This document shows positions 42,936 through 51,228 of a DNA stretch of 64,000 nt, one piece after another. Positions within the stretch are counted from its first letter, which is position 1; every line of letters begins with the position of its first letter. The notes under the pieces were generated by a model. The model ran no database searches. It worked only from the letters and a program-made list of their open reading frames with translations, and was not told the origin of the DNA. The position numbers and the translations under genes were made by a program. Source of the DNA: Streptomyces sp. NBC_00457 (lineage in GTDB: Bacteria > Actinomycetota > Actinomycetes > Streptomycetales > Streptomycetaceae); NCBI RefSeq assembly GCF_036014015.1, contig NZ_CP107905.1, positions 9,362,001 to 9,426,000 on the forward strand, read 5' to 3'.

Positions 42936-42990
42936 CTGCGGGCTGGTGGGGGCTGGTCGCGCAGTTCCCCGCGCCCCTTCGGGGCGCTGC
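42936..42990 (+). repeat. Intergenic hairpin repeat, copy 4
   Basis: This copy carries GGCTGGTCGCGCAGTTCC then CCGCGCCCCTTCGGGGCGC and lies between the convergent TetR and SARP genes. The left flank CACTGCGGGCTGG differs slightly from copies 3 and 5. Confidence 0.88.
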
Positions 42991-43010
42991 CGAACCGTCG
43001 GCTGCAAGCC

Positions 43011-43832
43011 CTACTGCAGCGCAACCGCCGGTAGCGGCAGTAGGGCCGGGTCCTGCCGCAGGATCCGCTCGTGCAGTGATCGCAGTGCGGGTCCCGGATC
43101 CGCGCCCATCGCCTCGGCGAGGCGTTGCCGTGCGGCCTCGTATGCGGTGAGCGCGTCGGTCGGCCGGCCGGTGCGGCACAGCGCGAGCATCAGCAGCTCG
43201 ACGAGGCGCTCGCGCAACGGGTGCGCGGCCACGAGCCGGACGAGTTCGTGGACGTACTCGAAGGACTGGCCGAGTTCGATCGCTCCGGCGAGCCGGGCTT
43301 CGAGGACGGTGAGCCGTTTCTCGGCCCAGCGCAGTCGCTCCGCCGCGAGGTAGGGCGCCTGCAGGCCCTCGGCGAAGTCGCCGCGCCACAACTCCTCGGC
43401 ACACCGGGCCAGCTCACCGGCCTGCCGCAGCTCGCCCGCGTCCCGTGCCGCCAGGGCCTGGTCGACCAGGCGGCGCCGTTCGCGCAGGTCGTCGGCCTCG
43501 GCCCCGGTGAGCAGGTATCCGGTGCCGGTCCACGACAGCTCCGGCCCCTCCCCGAGCGCGCGGCGCAGCCCGGAGACGTACTTCTGCACGAGGTTGCGCA
43601 CATGCACCGGCGGCGTTCCGCCCCACACGGCCTCGACCAGGCCGTCGTACGACAGGGGGCGCCCCTCCTGGAGCAACAGGACAGCGAGCACCGCGCGTTG
43701 TTTCGGTGGGCCGAGGGGGATCTCCACTCCGTCGCGCAACGCGCGCAGTGGGCCGAGCAGTTCGCAGCGCAGGGCGGGTGAAGCCGCCGTCGTCGCCGTG
43801 TGCGGGCCGCGCGCAGTCCCCGTTGTCCCCAT
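43011..43832 (-). CDS. SARP-family (BTAD) transcriptional activator
   Basis: A 273-residue regulator with the OmpR-like winged helix at residues about 20-105 (CELLGPLRALRDGVEIPLGPPKQRAVLAVLLL, then VRNLVQKYVSGLRRAL) and the all-helical BTAD domain after it (ERLVELLMLALCRTGRPTDALTAYEAARQRLAEAMG). No ATPase or TPR part follows, so it is a short SARP. Such proteins activate secondary-metabolite or transport genes by binding direct repeats near -35. It is divergent from an MMPL exporter with 12-bp direct repeats between, which suits that role. ATG at 43832 has no strong ribosome site. Confidence 0.9.
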   Translation of the reverse strand: MGTTGTARGPHTATTAASPALRCELLGPLRALRDGVEIPLGPPKQRAVLAVLLLQEGRPLSYDGLVEAVWGGTPPVHVRNLVQKYVSGLRRALGEGPELSWTGTGYLLTGAEADDLRERRRLVDQALAARDAGELRQAGELARCAEELWRGDFAEGLQAPYLAAERLRWAEKRLTVLEARLAGAIELGQSFEYVHELVRLVAAHPLRERLVELLMLALCRTGRPTDALTAYEAARQRLAEAMGADPGPALRSLHERILRQDPALLPLPAVALQ

Positions 43833-43855
43833 GCGTCGAGCCTAACGCGCACCCC

Positions 43856-43903
43856 GTCTTCCAGCGGATCTTCCAGCGGATCTTCCAGCGGGCCTTCCAG
43901 CGA
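43856..43903. repeat. Four 12-bp tandem repeats between SARP and MMPL genes
   Basis: Four near-perfect units are GTCTTCCAGCGG, ATCTTCCAGCGG, ATCTTCCAGCGG and GCCTTCCAGCGA. The centre lies about halfway between the divergent genes. SARPs bind direct repeats of about one helical turn, so this may be the activator's own site (inference). Confidence 0.75.
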
Positions 43904-43952
43904 CCCGGCCGACGGTGTGGGAGCACACCAGCCTCCGCAGAAAGGCGCCTTC

Positions 43953-46106
43953 ATGCTCACTCGGCTCGGCCGACTCGCCGTGCGGTACAGCCGCGCCGTG
44001 CTGATCGGCGCGGTTCTCGTCCTCCTCGGCCTGGGCGCGTACGGCGCGGGCGCCCAGGACGACCTCGACCTCTCGGACTGGAGCGCCCCCGGCACCGAGT
44101 CCGTGCACGCGGGTGACCGGCTGCGCGACGACTTCGGCACCGGCAACCCCAACCTCGCCCTGCTCGTCACGGCCCGCGACGGCGACGTGGACAGCCCGCG
44201 CACCGAACGGGCGGCCCGTGAACTCACTGCCGAGGTAGAACAGTTGCCGCTCGTCACGGACGTCACCGCGTACTGGGACTCCGGGAGCCCCGCCCTGCGC
44301 GGCGAGGACGGACGCCGCGCCCTGATCCTGGCCCACCTCGAAGGCGCCCCCACCGAGATCCGAGAGGAACTCGGCACACCGTCACCCCGGTTGACCCGCA
44401 CCACACCCGAACTGGACGTCCGCGCAGGCGGCCAGGAGGAGATCTCCCGGCAGGTCGGTGAGCAGGCCCGCACCGACTTCCTGCGCGCGGAGGCCTTCGC
44501 GCTGCCCGCCGTACTCCTTTTGCTGATCCTCGTCTACCGGCGCACCACGGCCGCCCTGCTGACCGTCGGAGTCGGCCTGTTCGCCGTCCTCGGCACCCTC
44601 GCCGGACTGCGCCTGCTCGCGCGCTTCACCGAGGTGTCGACGTTCGGCGCGAACCTGGCACTCGTACTCGGCCTCGGACTCGGCGTCGACTACAGCCTGT
44701 TCGTGATCAACCGCTACCGTGAGGAACGCGCGGCGGGCCGGGATCAGCAGGCGGCGGTGGTCAGGGCGACCGTCGTGGCCGGGCGGACCGTCGTGTTCAG
44801 CGGTGTCACGGTCGCGGTGTCGCTGTGTGCGCTGCTGGTGTTCCCGTTCTTCTTCCTGCGGTCGTTCGCGTACGCCGGTGTCCTCGTCGTGCTCATCGCG
44901 GTGGCCGGAGCCGTGCTCCTCCTCCCTGCCGCGCTCGGCCGCTGGGGCCACCGTGTGGAGCGTCCCGCCGCACCCGCCTCCGGGTTCTGGCACCGCACGG
45001 CCCTCGCCGCCATGCGCCGCCCGCTCCTCGCCGGCGCCGGCGTGCTCACGATCCTGCTCGTCGCCGCCTCACCCCTGCTCGGCCTGCGCTTCGGTCTCCC
45101 CGACGAGCACACGCTCCCGGAGGGCACGTCCTCGCGCACCACCTCCGAGATCGTGCACCGCGAGTTCGCCGCCGAACCCACGGACACCGTCCAGGTCGTC
45201 CTCGGCGAACCGGCCGACACGCGCGCGTACGCCGCCGAACTCTCCCGTCTCCCGGGCGTGTTCCAGGTAGACGCACCCGAGGGGACCTACCGCGAAGGGG
45301 CGCGCACCGCACCCCCCGGCCAGGACCGGCTCAGGGCACCCGACGGAAGCGTGCGCCTGGCCGTCGTACCCACCCAGCAGGCCATGTACGGCGACGTCCC
45401 CGCCTTCGTCGAACGCGTCAGGGACACCCCGGCCCCCGCTCCTGCCCTGGTCGGCGGCTACCCGGGCGAGATGACCGACTTCCGCTCCACGTTGCTCGAC
45501 CGGCTCCCGCTCGCGATCGGGATCGTGCTGGTGGCGACGTACGTGATCCTCTTCCTGATGACCGGGAGCGTGCTGCTGCCCGCGAAGGCGACCGTGCTGA
45601 ATCTGCTCAGTCTGTCGGTGATGTTCGGCTGTCTGGTGTGGGTCTTCCAGGACGGGCATCTGTCCGGGCTTCTCGGCTTCACCCCGACGGGCTCGATCGA
45701 GCCGAGCATCCCAGTGCTGATGTTCTGCGTGGCGTACGGGCTGTCCATGGACTACGAGGTGTTCCTGCTCGCACGGATCAAGGAGGAACACGAGCGCACC
45801 GGCGACACCGAGCAGGCCGTCGGCGAGGGCATCCGGCGCAGCGCGCCGCTGATCACCGCCGCGGCCGGGATCCTGGCGCTGTCGTTCCTGTCGTACGCCA
45901 CCGGAGGCGTCGTCTTCCTCAAGGAACTCGGCATCGGGACGGCCCTGACGATCCTCGTCGACGCCACCCTGATCCGGGTCGTGCTGCTGCCGGTGACGAT
46001 GCGGCTGGCGGGGCGGGCGAACTGGTGGGCGCCGAGGCGGCTGCGCCGGCTGCGGGTGCGGGAGGAAAAGGCGGAGGAGGACGTACTTCGGGGGGAGTAC
46101 GTGTGA
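43953..46106 (+). CDS. MMPL-family RND-type transporter
   Basis: A 717-residue membrane exporter with the MMPL layout: an N-terminal span, a large outer loop, a five- to six-span block (ALPAVLLLLILVYRRTTAAL, LVLGLGLGVDYSLFVINRYREE) and the same again in the second half (LPLAIGIVLVATYVILFLMTG, MFCVAYGLSMDYEVFLLARIKEE). GxxxDY-type acidic residues in both halves carry the proton relay. Such proteins export lipids or drugs. AAAGG precedes the ATG. It is divergent from a SARP gene and is followed by a histidine kinase/response regulator pair, so it may be a regulated export unit. Confidence 0.93.
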   Translation: MLTRLGRLAVRYSRAVLIGAVLVLLGLGAYGAGAQDDLDLSDWSAPGTESVHAGDRLRDDFGTGNPNLALLVTARDGDVDSPRTERAARELTAEVEQLPLVTDVTAYWDSGSPALRGEDGRRALILAHLEGAPTEIREELGTPSPRLTRTTPELDVRAGGQEEISRQVGEQARTDFLRAEAFALPAVLLLLILVYRRTTAALLTVGVGLFAVLGTLAGLRLLARFTEVSTFGANLALVLGLGLGVDYSLFVINRYREERAAGRDQQAAVVRATVVAGRTVVFSGVTVAVSLCALLVFPFFFLRSFAYAGVLVVLIAVAGAVLLLPAALGRWGHRVERPAAPASGFWHRTALAAMRRPLLAGAGVLTILLVAASPLLGLRFGLPDEHTLPEGTSSRTTSEIVHREFAAEPTDTVQVVLGEPADTRAYAAELSRLPGVFQVDAPEGTYREGARTAPPGQDRLRAPDGSVRLAVVPTQQAMYGDVPAFVERVRDTPAPAPALVGGYPGEMTDFRSTLLDRLPLAIGIVLVATYVILFLMTGSVLLPAKATVLNLLSLSVMFGCLVWVFQDGHLSGLLGFTPTGSIEPSIPVLMFCVAYGLSMDYEVFLLARIKEEHERTGDTEQAVGEGIRRSAPLITAAAGILALSFLSYATGGVVFLKELGIGTALTILVDATLIRVVLLPVTMRLAGRANWWAPRRLRRLRVREEKAEEDVLRGEYV

Positions 46107-46159
46107 TCACCCCGTCCGGCTGACGTCGCAGGTGGTGCGTGGCGTCTAGCGTTGCGGAC

Positions 46160-47389
46160 ATGGACAGGCTTCGGGTACGCGGTGGGGGCACGCTGCCGTG
46201 GTGGCGGTACGGGCCGCCGTGGGCGCACCGCTGGGACGACGAGGAGCGGGGCGCCCGGTGGCCCTGGCGATCCACCGTGGCGCTCACCGTTTTCGTGCTG
46301 GTCGGCTCGGGCTTCGCGGCTGAGGCGCAGGTGGACGAACGCGCGGCGCTTGACCCCTTCGCGCGGGTGCTGCTGATCGTGGCCTGTGCCGTGCTGCTGT
46401 GGCGGAAGCGGTACCCGGTCGCCGTGGTCTTCGGGACGGCGACGGCCGCGATGGTCTACTTCGGCGCCGGGTACCCGTACGGGCCGATCTTCCTGGCCGT
46501 GGCCCTGGCCTGCTTCAGCGCCATCGTCACGGGGCATCGGCGGGCGGCCTGGGCGGCCGTGGGGATGCTCTGGATCGGGCATGTGCTGATCGCGCACTGG
46601 CTGTACCGCTGGCTGCCGCCGTCCGGGGACGGGCCCCAGCCGTGGGGTACGGAAGGCGTCGTCGCCGCCTGGGTGGTCGCCATCGTGGCGCTGGCCGAGC
46701 TGGTCAAGGTCCGGCGGGAGCAGTGGGCCCGGGAGCGGGCCGAGCGCGCCCAGGCGGCGAAACGGCGTGCCGACGAGGAGCGGCTGCGGATCGCGCGTGA
46801 GCTGCACGACGTCCTCGCGCACAGCATCTCGGTCATCAACGTTCAGGCGGGCGTCGGCCTCGCGCTCCTCGACTCCGACCCCGAGCAGGCGCGCACGGCG
46901 CTCAGCACCATCAAGGCCGCCAGCAAGGAGGCGCTCGGCGAGGTCCGCCAGGTCCTCGACACGCTCCGCACGCCGGGTGACGCGCCGCGCGCCCCGGCAC
47001 CCGGCCTCGACCGGCTGCCCGAACTGGTGGAGCAGGCGGCGAGCGCGGGCCTCTCCGTCGAGGTCGAGGGCGAGTCCCCGCCGCTGCCGCCCGGCGCGGA
47101 CCTCGCCGCGTTCCGTATCGTTCAGGAGGCCCTCACCAATGTCGTACGGCACTCGGGCTCGCGGCACGCGCGCGTGCACCTCGATCACGAGACCGGGGCG
47201 CTACGGCTGCGGATCGACGACGACGGGCCCGCGACCGGCGCCGACGCGGGCGGCAGCGGCAACGGACTGGCCGGAATGCGGGAGAGGGCCGCGGCCCTCG
47301 GTGGCACGATCGAGGCGGGACCGCGCGACGACGGCGGATTCCGTGTGCTGGCGGTACTGCCGCTCAATGCCAAGGAGGACGACCGGTGA
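46160..47389 (+). CDS. Sensor histidine kinase, HisKA_3 (DesK/NarL-type) class
   Basis: A 409-residue membrane kinase. Five or six N-terminal spans (residues about 28-170) serve as sensor, then a coiled coil ends in RIARELHDVLAHSISVINVQAG with the phosphorylated histidine, and the ATP domain follows with FRIVQEALTNVVRHS and GNGLAGMRERAAALGG. ATG at 46160 lies eight bases after TAGCGT (46146-46151) with no ribosome site, so it is probably leaderless. Its stop overlaps the start of the response regulator (GTGA). The signal is unknown; the MMPL transporter 53 bases upstream is a possible target. Confidence 0.92.
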   Translation: MDRLRVRGGGTLPWWRYGPPWAHRWDDEERGARWPWRSTVALTVFVLVGSGFAAEAQVDERAALDPFARVLLIVACAVLLWRKRYPVAVVFGTATAAMVYFGAGYPYGPIFLAVALACFSAIVTGHRRAAWAAVGMLWIGHVLIAHWLYRWLPPSGDGPQPWGTEGVVAAWVVAIVALAELVKVRREQWARERAERAQAAKRRADEERLRIARELHDVLAHSISVINVQAGVGLALLDSDPEQARTALSTIKAASKEALGEVRQVLDTLRTPGDAPRAPAPGLDRLPELVEQAASAGLSVEVEGESPPLPPGADLAAFRIVQEALTNVVRHSGSRHARVHLDHETGALRLRIDDDGPATGADAGGSGNGLAGMRERAAALGGTIEAGPRDDGGFRVLAVLPLNAKEDDR

Positions 47390-48051
47390 TCCGCGTACTG
47401 CTCGCCGACGACCAGTCCCTGGTCCGCGCAGGCTTCAAGGCGCTGCTCGACGCCCAGCCGGACATCGAGGTCGCCGGCGAGGCCGCCGACGGTGAGCAGG
47501 CGCTGCGCATGGTGCGCGAACTGCGCCCCGACGTCGTCCTCATGGACATCCGCATGCCCAAGCTCGACGGACTGGCCGCGACCCGCCGGATCACCGACGA
47601 AGCCGAGCTGACGGACGTCAAGGTCGTCATGCTCACCACCTTCGAGCTCGACGAGTACGTCTTCGAGGCGATCCGTTCCGGCGCCTCCGGCTTTCTGGTC
47701 AAGGACACCGAGCCGGAGGAACTGCTGCGCGCCGTACGGGCGGTGGTCGGGGGCGACGCGCTGCTCTCGCCGGGCGTGACACGCCGCCTGATCGCCGAGT
47801 TCGCCGCCCGCTCCAAGGAGCCCGCGGCCGCCGACGCCCTCGGCGAACTCACCGAGCGGGAACGGGAGGTGATGGCGCTGGTCGGCATCGGCCTGTCCAA
47901 CGACGAGATCGCCCGCCGCCTGGTCGTCAGTCCGCTCACCGCGAAGACCCACGTCAGCCGCACGATGGTGAAGCTGGGCGCCCGGGACCGCGCCCAACTC
48001 GTCGTGCTCGCCTACGAGTCGGGGCTGGTACGGCCGGGCTGGCTGGGCTGA
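47386..48051 (+). CDS. NarL/LuxR-type response regulator
   Basis: A 221-residue regulator. The receiver domain has LLADDQSLVRAGF with the acidic pair, the phosphorylated aspartate in VVLMDIRMPKLDG near residue 54, the threonine in VVMLTTFELDEYV and the lysine in GFLVKDTEPEEL. The C-terminal helix-turn-helix is LTEREREVMALVGIGLSNDEIARRL, then LTAKTHVSRTMVKLGARDRAQ. GTG at 47386 overlaps the kinase stop by four bases. It is the cognate partner of the preceding kinase. Confidence 0.94.
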   Translation: MIRVLLADDQSLVRAGFKALLDAQPDIEVAGEAADGEQALRMVRELRPDVVLMDIRMPKLDGLAATRRITDEAELTDVKVVMLTTFELDEYVFEAIRSGASGFLVKDTEPEELLRAVRAVVGGDALLSPGVTRRLIAEFAARSKEPAAADALGELTEREREVMALVGIGLSNDEIARRLVVSPLTAKTHVSRTMVKLGARDRAQLVVLAYESGLVRPGWLG

Positions 48052-48354
48052 GGCGGCTGCCGCAAGCGGAGCAGCACACTGACGACGCGGGCGGCGAAGA
48101 GTACGGGCGTGACCACGAGCCCGGTGCGCAGCAGCAACGTCCCCAAGGCGCCGGGCAGTTCGAAGAGTCACAGCCGTGCGCCCGACGGAGCAAGCAGCTC
48201 CGCCGAGCGCACGCAGGGCAGGCGTTCCCCTAAGCGGTCGGGCCAAGTCGGCAGCGGTTCGGCAGCGCCCCGAAGGGGCGCGGGGAACTGCGCGACCAGC
48301 CACAACGGAGCCGCAGACGACCCACGGCCCATCGCGGCACAGCCAGCGCAGCGC
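48052..48354. other. Intergenic region with membrane-protein relic and repeat copy 5
   Basis: These 303 bases contain no intact gene. On the minus strand an open stretch about 50 codons long (48170 down to about 48015, read ELPGALGTLLLRTGLVVTP then VLFAARVVSVLLRLRQ) looks like the end of a lost membrane gene. It begins after a stop and has no start, so I treat it as a possible relic only. Repeat copy 5 lies at 48261-48320. Confidence 0.35.
48261..48320 (-). repeat. Intergenic hairpin repeat, copy 5 (inverted)
   Basis: The copy reads on the minus strand: TCGTCTGCGGC, then GGCTGGTCGCGCAGTTCC and CCGCGCCCCTTCGGGGCGC. It lies between the convergent response regulator and MFS genes and is nearly identical to copy 3. 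Confidence 0.9.
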
Positions 48355-49833
48355 CTAGTCGCGTACGGACACGCGCTCCACCTCCCGCGCGGTGGACTTG
48401 GCAACCACCACGGACTGCCGCGCACGACGCGCGGGCCGCACCCCGGTGAGCGTGATCAGCAACCCGGCAACCGCGATGCCCGTCACGACGACCAGGCCGG
48501 GCCGGTAGCTGTCGAGGACGGCCTGCGGGGTGGCGTTCTCGGGGGCGCCCGCGGTGACCACCGCCGTGACGACGGCCAGGAAGATCGCGCCGCCCACCTG
48601 GACCGAGGTGTTGAGCAGACCGGAGACCATGCCCTGCTCGTGGTCGTCGACACCGTTCGTGGCCTGGATGTTGAGCGACGGGAAGACCAGCGCGCAGGCC
48701 GCGCCGATGAGCAGCATCGACGGCAGGATCACGGCGGCGTACACGGGGTCGAGGTCGACCTGGAGGAACAGGGCGTACCCGACGACCATCAGCCCGAAGC
48801 CCACCGGGAGGAGCCGCTGGGTGCCGAACCGGTCGACGATCGAGCCCATCTTCGTCGCGGACAGCGCCACCAGCGCGCCCGCGGGCAGGAAGGCGAGCGC
48901 GGTGTGCAGCGCCGACCAGCCGAGCAGCGACTGCATGTACAGGGTGACCAGGAACTGGAAGCTGACGTACGACCCGAAGAAGAGCATCGCGCCGAGCTGG
49001 GCGCGGATCTGGATGCCGGAGCGCAGCACGCCGAGCCGGACGAGCGGGCCCGGCGAGCGCCGCTCGACGAGGACGAACACGGTGAGGAGCACGGCGACGG
49101 CGAGGAAGGACAGCAGCGTACGGGCCGACGTCCAGCCGACCTCCGGTGCCTGGACGACGGTGAAGACGAGCAGCAGCATGGACGCGGTGCCGAGGATGGC
49201 GCCGGGGATGTCGTAGCCGTTGTGGTCCTTCTCGCGGGCGCTGCGCGGCAGCAGCTTCAGGCCCGCGATCAGGGCGATCAGAGCGATGGGCGCGGGCAGC
49301 AGCATGGTCAGGCGCCAGCTGGCCTCGGTGAGCAGACCGGACAGCACGAGGCCCATGGAGAAGCCGGTGGCCGCGCACGTGGTGTAGATGGACAGGGCCC
49401 GGTTGCGCAGCGGGCCCTCGGGGAAGGTCGTGGTGATGATCGACAGGCCGGCGGGCGCGGTGAACGCCGCGCTCAGGCCCTTGATGAAGCGGCTGGCGAT
49501 CAGCAGCGGGCCCGAGTCGACGAGCCCGCCGAGCAGCGAGGCGAGCGCGAAGACACCCAGGGCGATCAGGAAGACCTGGCGCCGGCCCAGCAGGTCGGCG
49601 GTGCGTCCGCCGAGCAGCAGCAGGCCGCCGTATCCCAGGATGTAGCCGCTGACGATCCACTGCAGCGTCGAGGTGGACAGACCGAGATCGGCGCCTATGG
49701 ACGGCAGGGCGACGCCGACCATCGACACGTCCAGCGCGTCCAGGAACATCGCGGCGCAGAGCACCAGCAGGGTGCCCCAAAGCCGGGGCGTCCAGCGTCC
49801 GTCGGACGTGGGTGTGGTGAGCGGAGAGGTCAT
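48355..49833 (-). CDS. MFS transporter, DHA2 (14-span) drug exporter type
   Basis: A 492-residue membrane transporter with 14 spans. LDALDVSMVGVALPSIGADLGLS holds the motif D1 of drug:H+ antiporters, GYGGLLLLGGRTADLLGRRQVF is motif A (G-x-L-a-D-r-x-G-r-r), and GAACALVFPSLN sits later. It belongs to the EmrB/QacA set and presumably exports drugs or a secondary metabolite. ATG at 49833 follows GGAGAGG. It is divergent from a MarR gene over dyad sequences, the usual drug-responsive arrangement. Confidence 0.92.
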   Translation of the reverse strand: MTSPLTTPTSDGRWTPRLWGTLLVLCAAMFLDALDVSMVGVALPSIGADLGLSTSTLQWIVSGYILGYGGLLLLGGRTADLLGRRQVFLIALGVFALASLLGGLVDSGPLLIASRFIKGLSAAFTAPAGLSIITTTFPEGPLRNRALSIYTTCAATGFSMGLVLSGLLTEASWRLTMLLPAPIALIALIAGLKLLPRSAREKDHNGYDIPGAILGTASMLLLVFTVVQAPEVGWTSARTLLSFLAVAVLLTVFVLVERRSPGPLVRLGVLRSGIQIRAQLGAMLFFGSYVSFQFLVTLYMQSLLGWSALHTALAFLPAGALVALSATKMGSIVDRFGTQRLLPVGFGLMVVGYALFLQVDLDPVYAAVILPSMLLIGAACALVFPSLNIQATNGVDDHEQGMVSGLLNTSVQVGGAIFLAVVTAVVTAGAPENATPQAVLDSYRPGLVVVTGIAVAGLLITLTGVRPARRARQSVVVAKSTAREVERVSVRD

Positions 49834-49854
49834 GCGGAAGACACTACATGCGCA

Positions 49855-49867
49855 TGCATCGAATGCA
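49855..49867. promoter_or_regulatory. MarR operator
   Basis: TGCAT-CGA-ATGCA is a perfect 5-3-5 palindrome, extending with one mismatch to GC-A-TGCAT...ATGCA-A-GC (49852-49870). A weaker related GCAT...ATGC pair follows. It sits between the MFS and MarR genes and would cover both promoters. Confidence 0.75.
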
Positions 49868-49920
49868 AGCGCATTTAATTCCGATGCAACAAAGCCGCTT
49901 CTCTGCTACGGTGCCGCGCT

Positions 49921-50328
49921 ATGGCGGCGAAGAAGCCCGAACAGGCGCTCGTGGAACAGTGGCGCGACATGCTCGCACTCCATGCGCGCACACAGTGCGA
50001 ACTCGACCGCGCTCTGCACCAACACGGCCTGTGCGCAAGCGACTTCGAGGTACTCGACGTCCTGGCCGAGGCACGCGCGGTGGACGGCGGCACCTGTTCC
50101 TACCGCGTCCAGGAGATCTCCGAGCGGGTCCATCTCACCCAGAGCGCACTCTCCCGGCTGGTCGCCCGGCTCGAGAAGGACGGCCTCGTCGAGCGCGGCA
50201 TGTGCCCGGAGGACCGGCGGGGCGTCAAGGTGGCCCTCACCCCGAAGGGGCGCTCACTGCACGGCGAGGTGCTGCCGGTGCAGCGCGAGGTGCTGACGCG
50301 CATGCTCGCCGGGAACAGCGCCACCTGA
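49921..50328 (+). CDS. MarR-family repressor
   Basis: A 135-residue winged-helix regulator. CSYRVQEISERVHLTQSALSRLVARLEKDGLVERGMCPEDRRGVKVALT covers the recognition helix and wing with the D-x-R tip, and a long first helix precedes. ATG at 49921 lies eight bases after TACGGT (49907-49912) without a ribosome site, so the message is probably leaderless. It is divergent from the DHA2 exporter and should derepress it on binding a phenolic or drug ligand (family knowledge). Confidence 0.9.
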   Translation: MAAKKPEQALVEQWRDMLALHARTQCELDRALHQHGLCASDFEVLDVLAEARAVDGGTCSYRVQEISERVHLTQSALSRLVARLEKDGLVERGMCPEDRRGVKVALTPKGRSLHGEVLPVQREVLTRMLAGNSAT

Positions 50329-50335
50329 CGGTGGC

Positions 50336-51085
50336 TCAGCTCCACGTGACGGCGGACTTCTCCCGCCACAGCGCGGCGAGCGAGGCGTCGCCGGTGACGG
50401 CGGGGAACGGCAGCCGGTTCCAGAGCGACAGATAGATCCGGGCCGCCGGACCACTGATCTCACAGTCGGCGGCGCTCGCCTCCACGGCATCGCCGCGGGT
50501 GGCCGCAGGCGGCTCCGGAGACAGTCGTACGGTCCACACCGCGTCGTCCGTGTCCGTCGCCCGCACCCGCAGCACCCGGGGCTCATCGGTGCGCACCCTG
50601 CTCTTGGGGCGGGCGTGGAAGGCGAGCAACAGCTCGTCGATGCCGTCGACCGCGAAGCCGGGCGCGATTTCCGACGGCGTACCACCGCGGGCCGCCTCGG
50701 CGTCGAAACGGTGCACCGTGGTCTCGTGCGCCTGCCTGCGCGCCCAGAACGCGAGCGGCGACGGCGCGGGCAGGAAATGCCAGCACTTCACGTCGGGAGC
50801 CGCGTGGGAGAGGGTGCTGACGAGATGCCGGTGCCCGTCCCGGAACCAGGTCACGAGCTCGGCGCCGTCGAGGTCGGGCAGGCCGCCGTCGGGGTGATAG
50901 GAGGGGTACCCCTCGTTGACGAACCCCGCCGCCCAGCGGTGCACCATCCCCGTGTGCCGCAGCAGGTCCCGTACCTGCCAGTCCGGGCACGTCGTCACCT
51001 TCACGTCGGTGCCGGCCTCCGCGGCGGCCGAGGCCAGCAGCTGGCCCTCCCGGTCCAGGATCCGTACGAACTCGGCTGTCTCCAT
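50336..51085 (-). CDS. Mycothiol-dependent maleylpyruvate-isomerase-family protein
   Basis: A 249-residue DinB-like protein of the actinobacterial maleylpyruvate isomerase/mycothiol-dependent family. VTTCPDWQVRDLLRHTGMVHRWA carries the first histidine with W-x-V-x-D-L-L-x-H, and RRQAHETTVHRFDAEAARG the H-E-x3-H-R-x-D zinc motif near residue 120. The C-terminal domain is alpha/beta, ending in SLWNRLPFPAVTGD. The substrate is not known; members are thiol-transferring or isomerising. It converges on the MarR gene with seven bases between. Confidence 0.87.
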   Translation of the reverse strand: METAEFVRILDREGQLLASAAAEAGTDVKVTTCPDWQVRDLLRHTGMVHRWAAGFVNEGYPSYHPDGGLPDLDGAELVTWFRDGHRHLVSTLSHAAPDVKCWHFLPAPSPLAFWARRQAHETTVHRFDAEAARGGTPSEIAPGFAVDGIDELLLAFHARPKSRVRTDEPRVLRVRATDTDDAVWTVRLSPEPPAATRGDAVEASAADCEISGPAARIYLSLWNRLPFPAVTGDASLAALWREKSAVTWS

Positions 51086-51228
51086 GCGCCGAGTGTGCCG
51101 TATGGAGTGCGGTCGAAGGGAAGAGCGCGGAGGCTGGAGATCGGGCCGCCGGGTTCCCCGGTGACCCGGCGCGTGGACCTTAGGCTGCCCTCGGCCCCGT
51201 CGGGGCTTCGCGAAACGGAGGAGTACCG

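Noticed and set aside
43856..43903. Tandem 12-bp repeats as a CRISPR array
   Set aside because: Units are adjacent with no spacers and are far too short; no cas genes are in the window.
48015..48170. Minus-strand open stretch reading like a membrane-protein C-terminus
   Set aside because: It begins right after a stop codon and has no start or family match; recorded only as a possible relic.
48109..49878. A 589-codon plus-strand frame over the DHA2 exporter
   Set aside because: It runs through repeat copy 5 and is antisense to a well-formed 14-span MFS protein; very biased composition.
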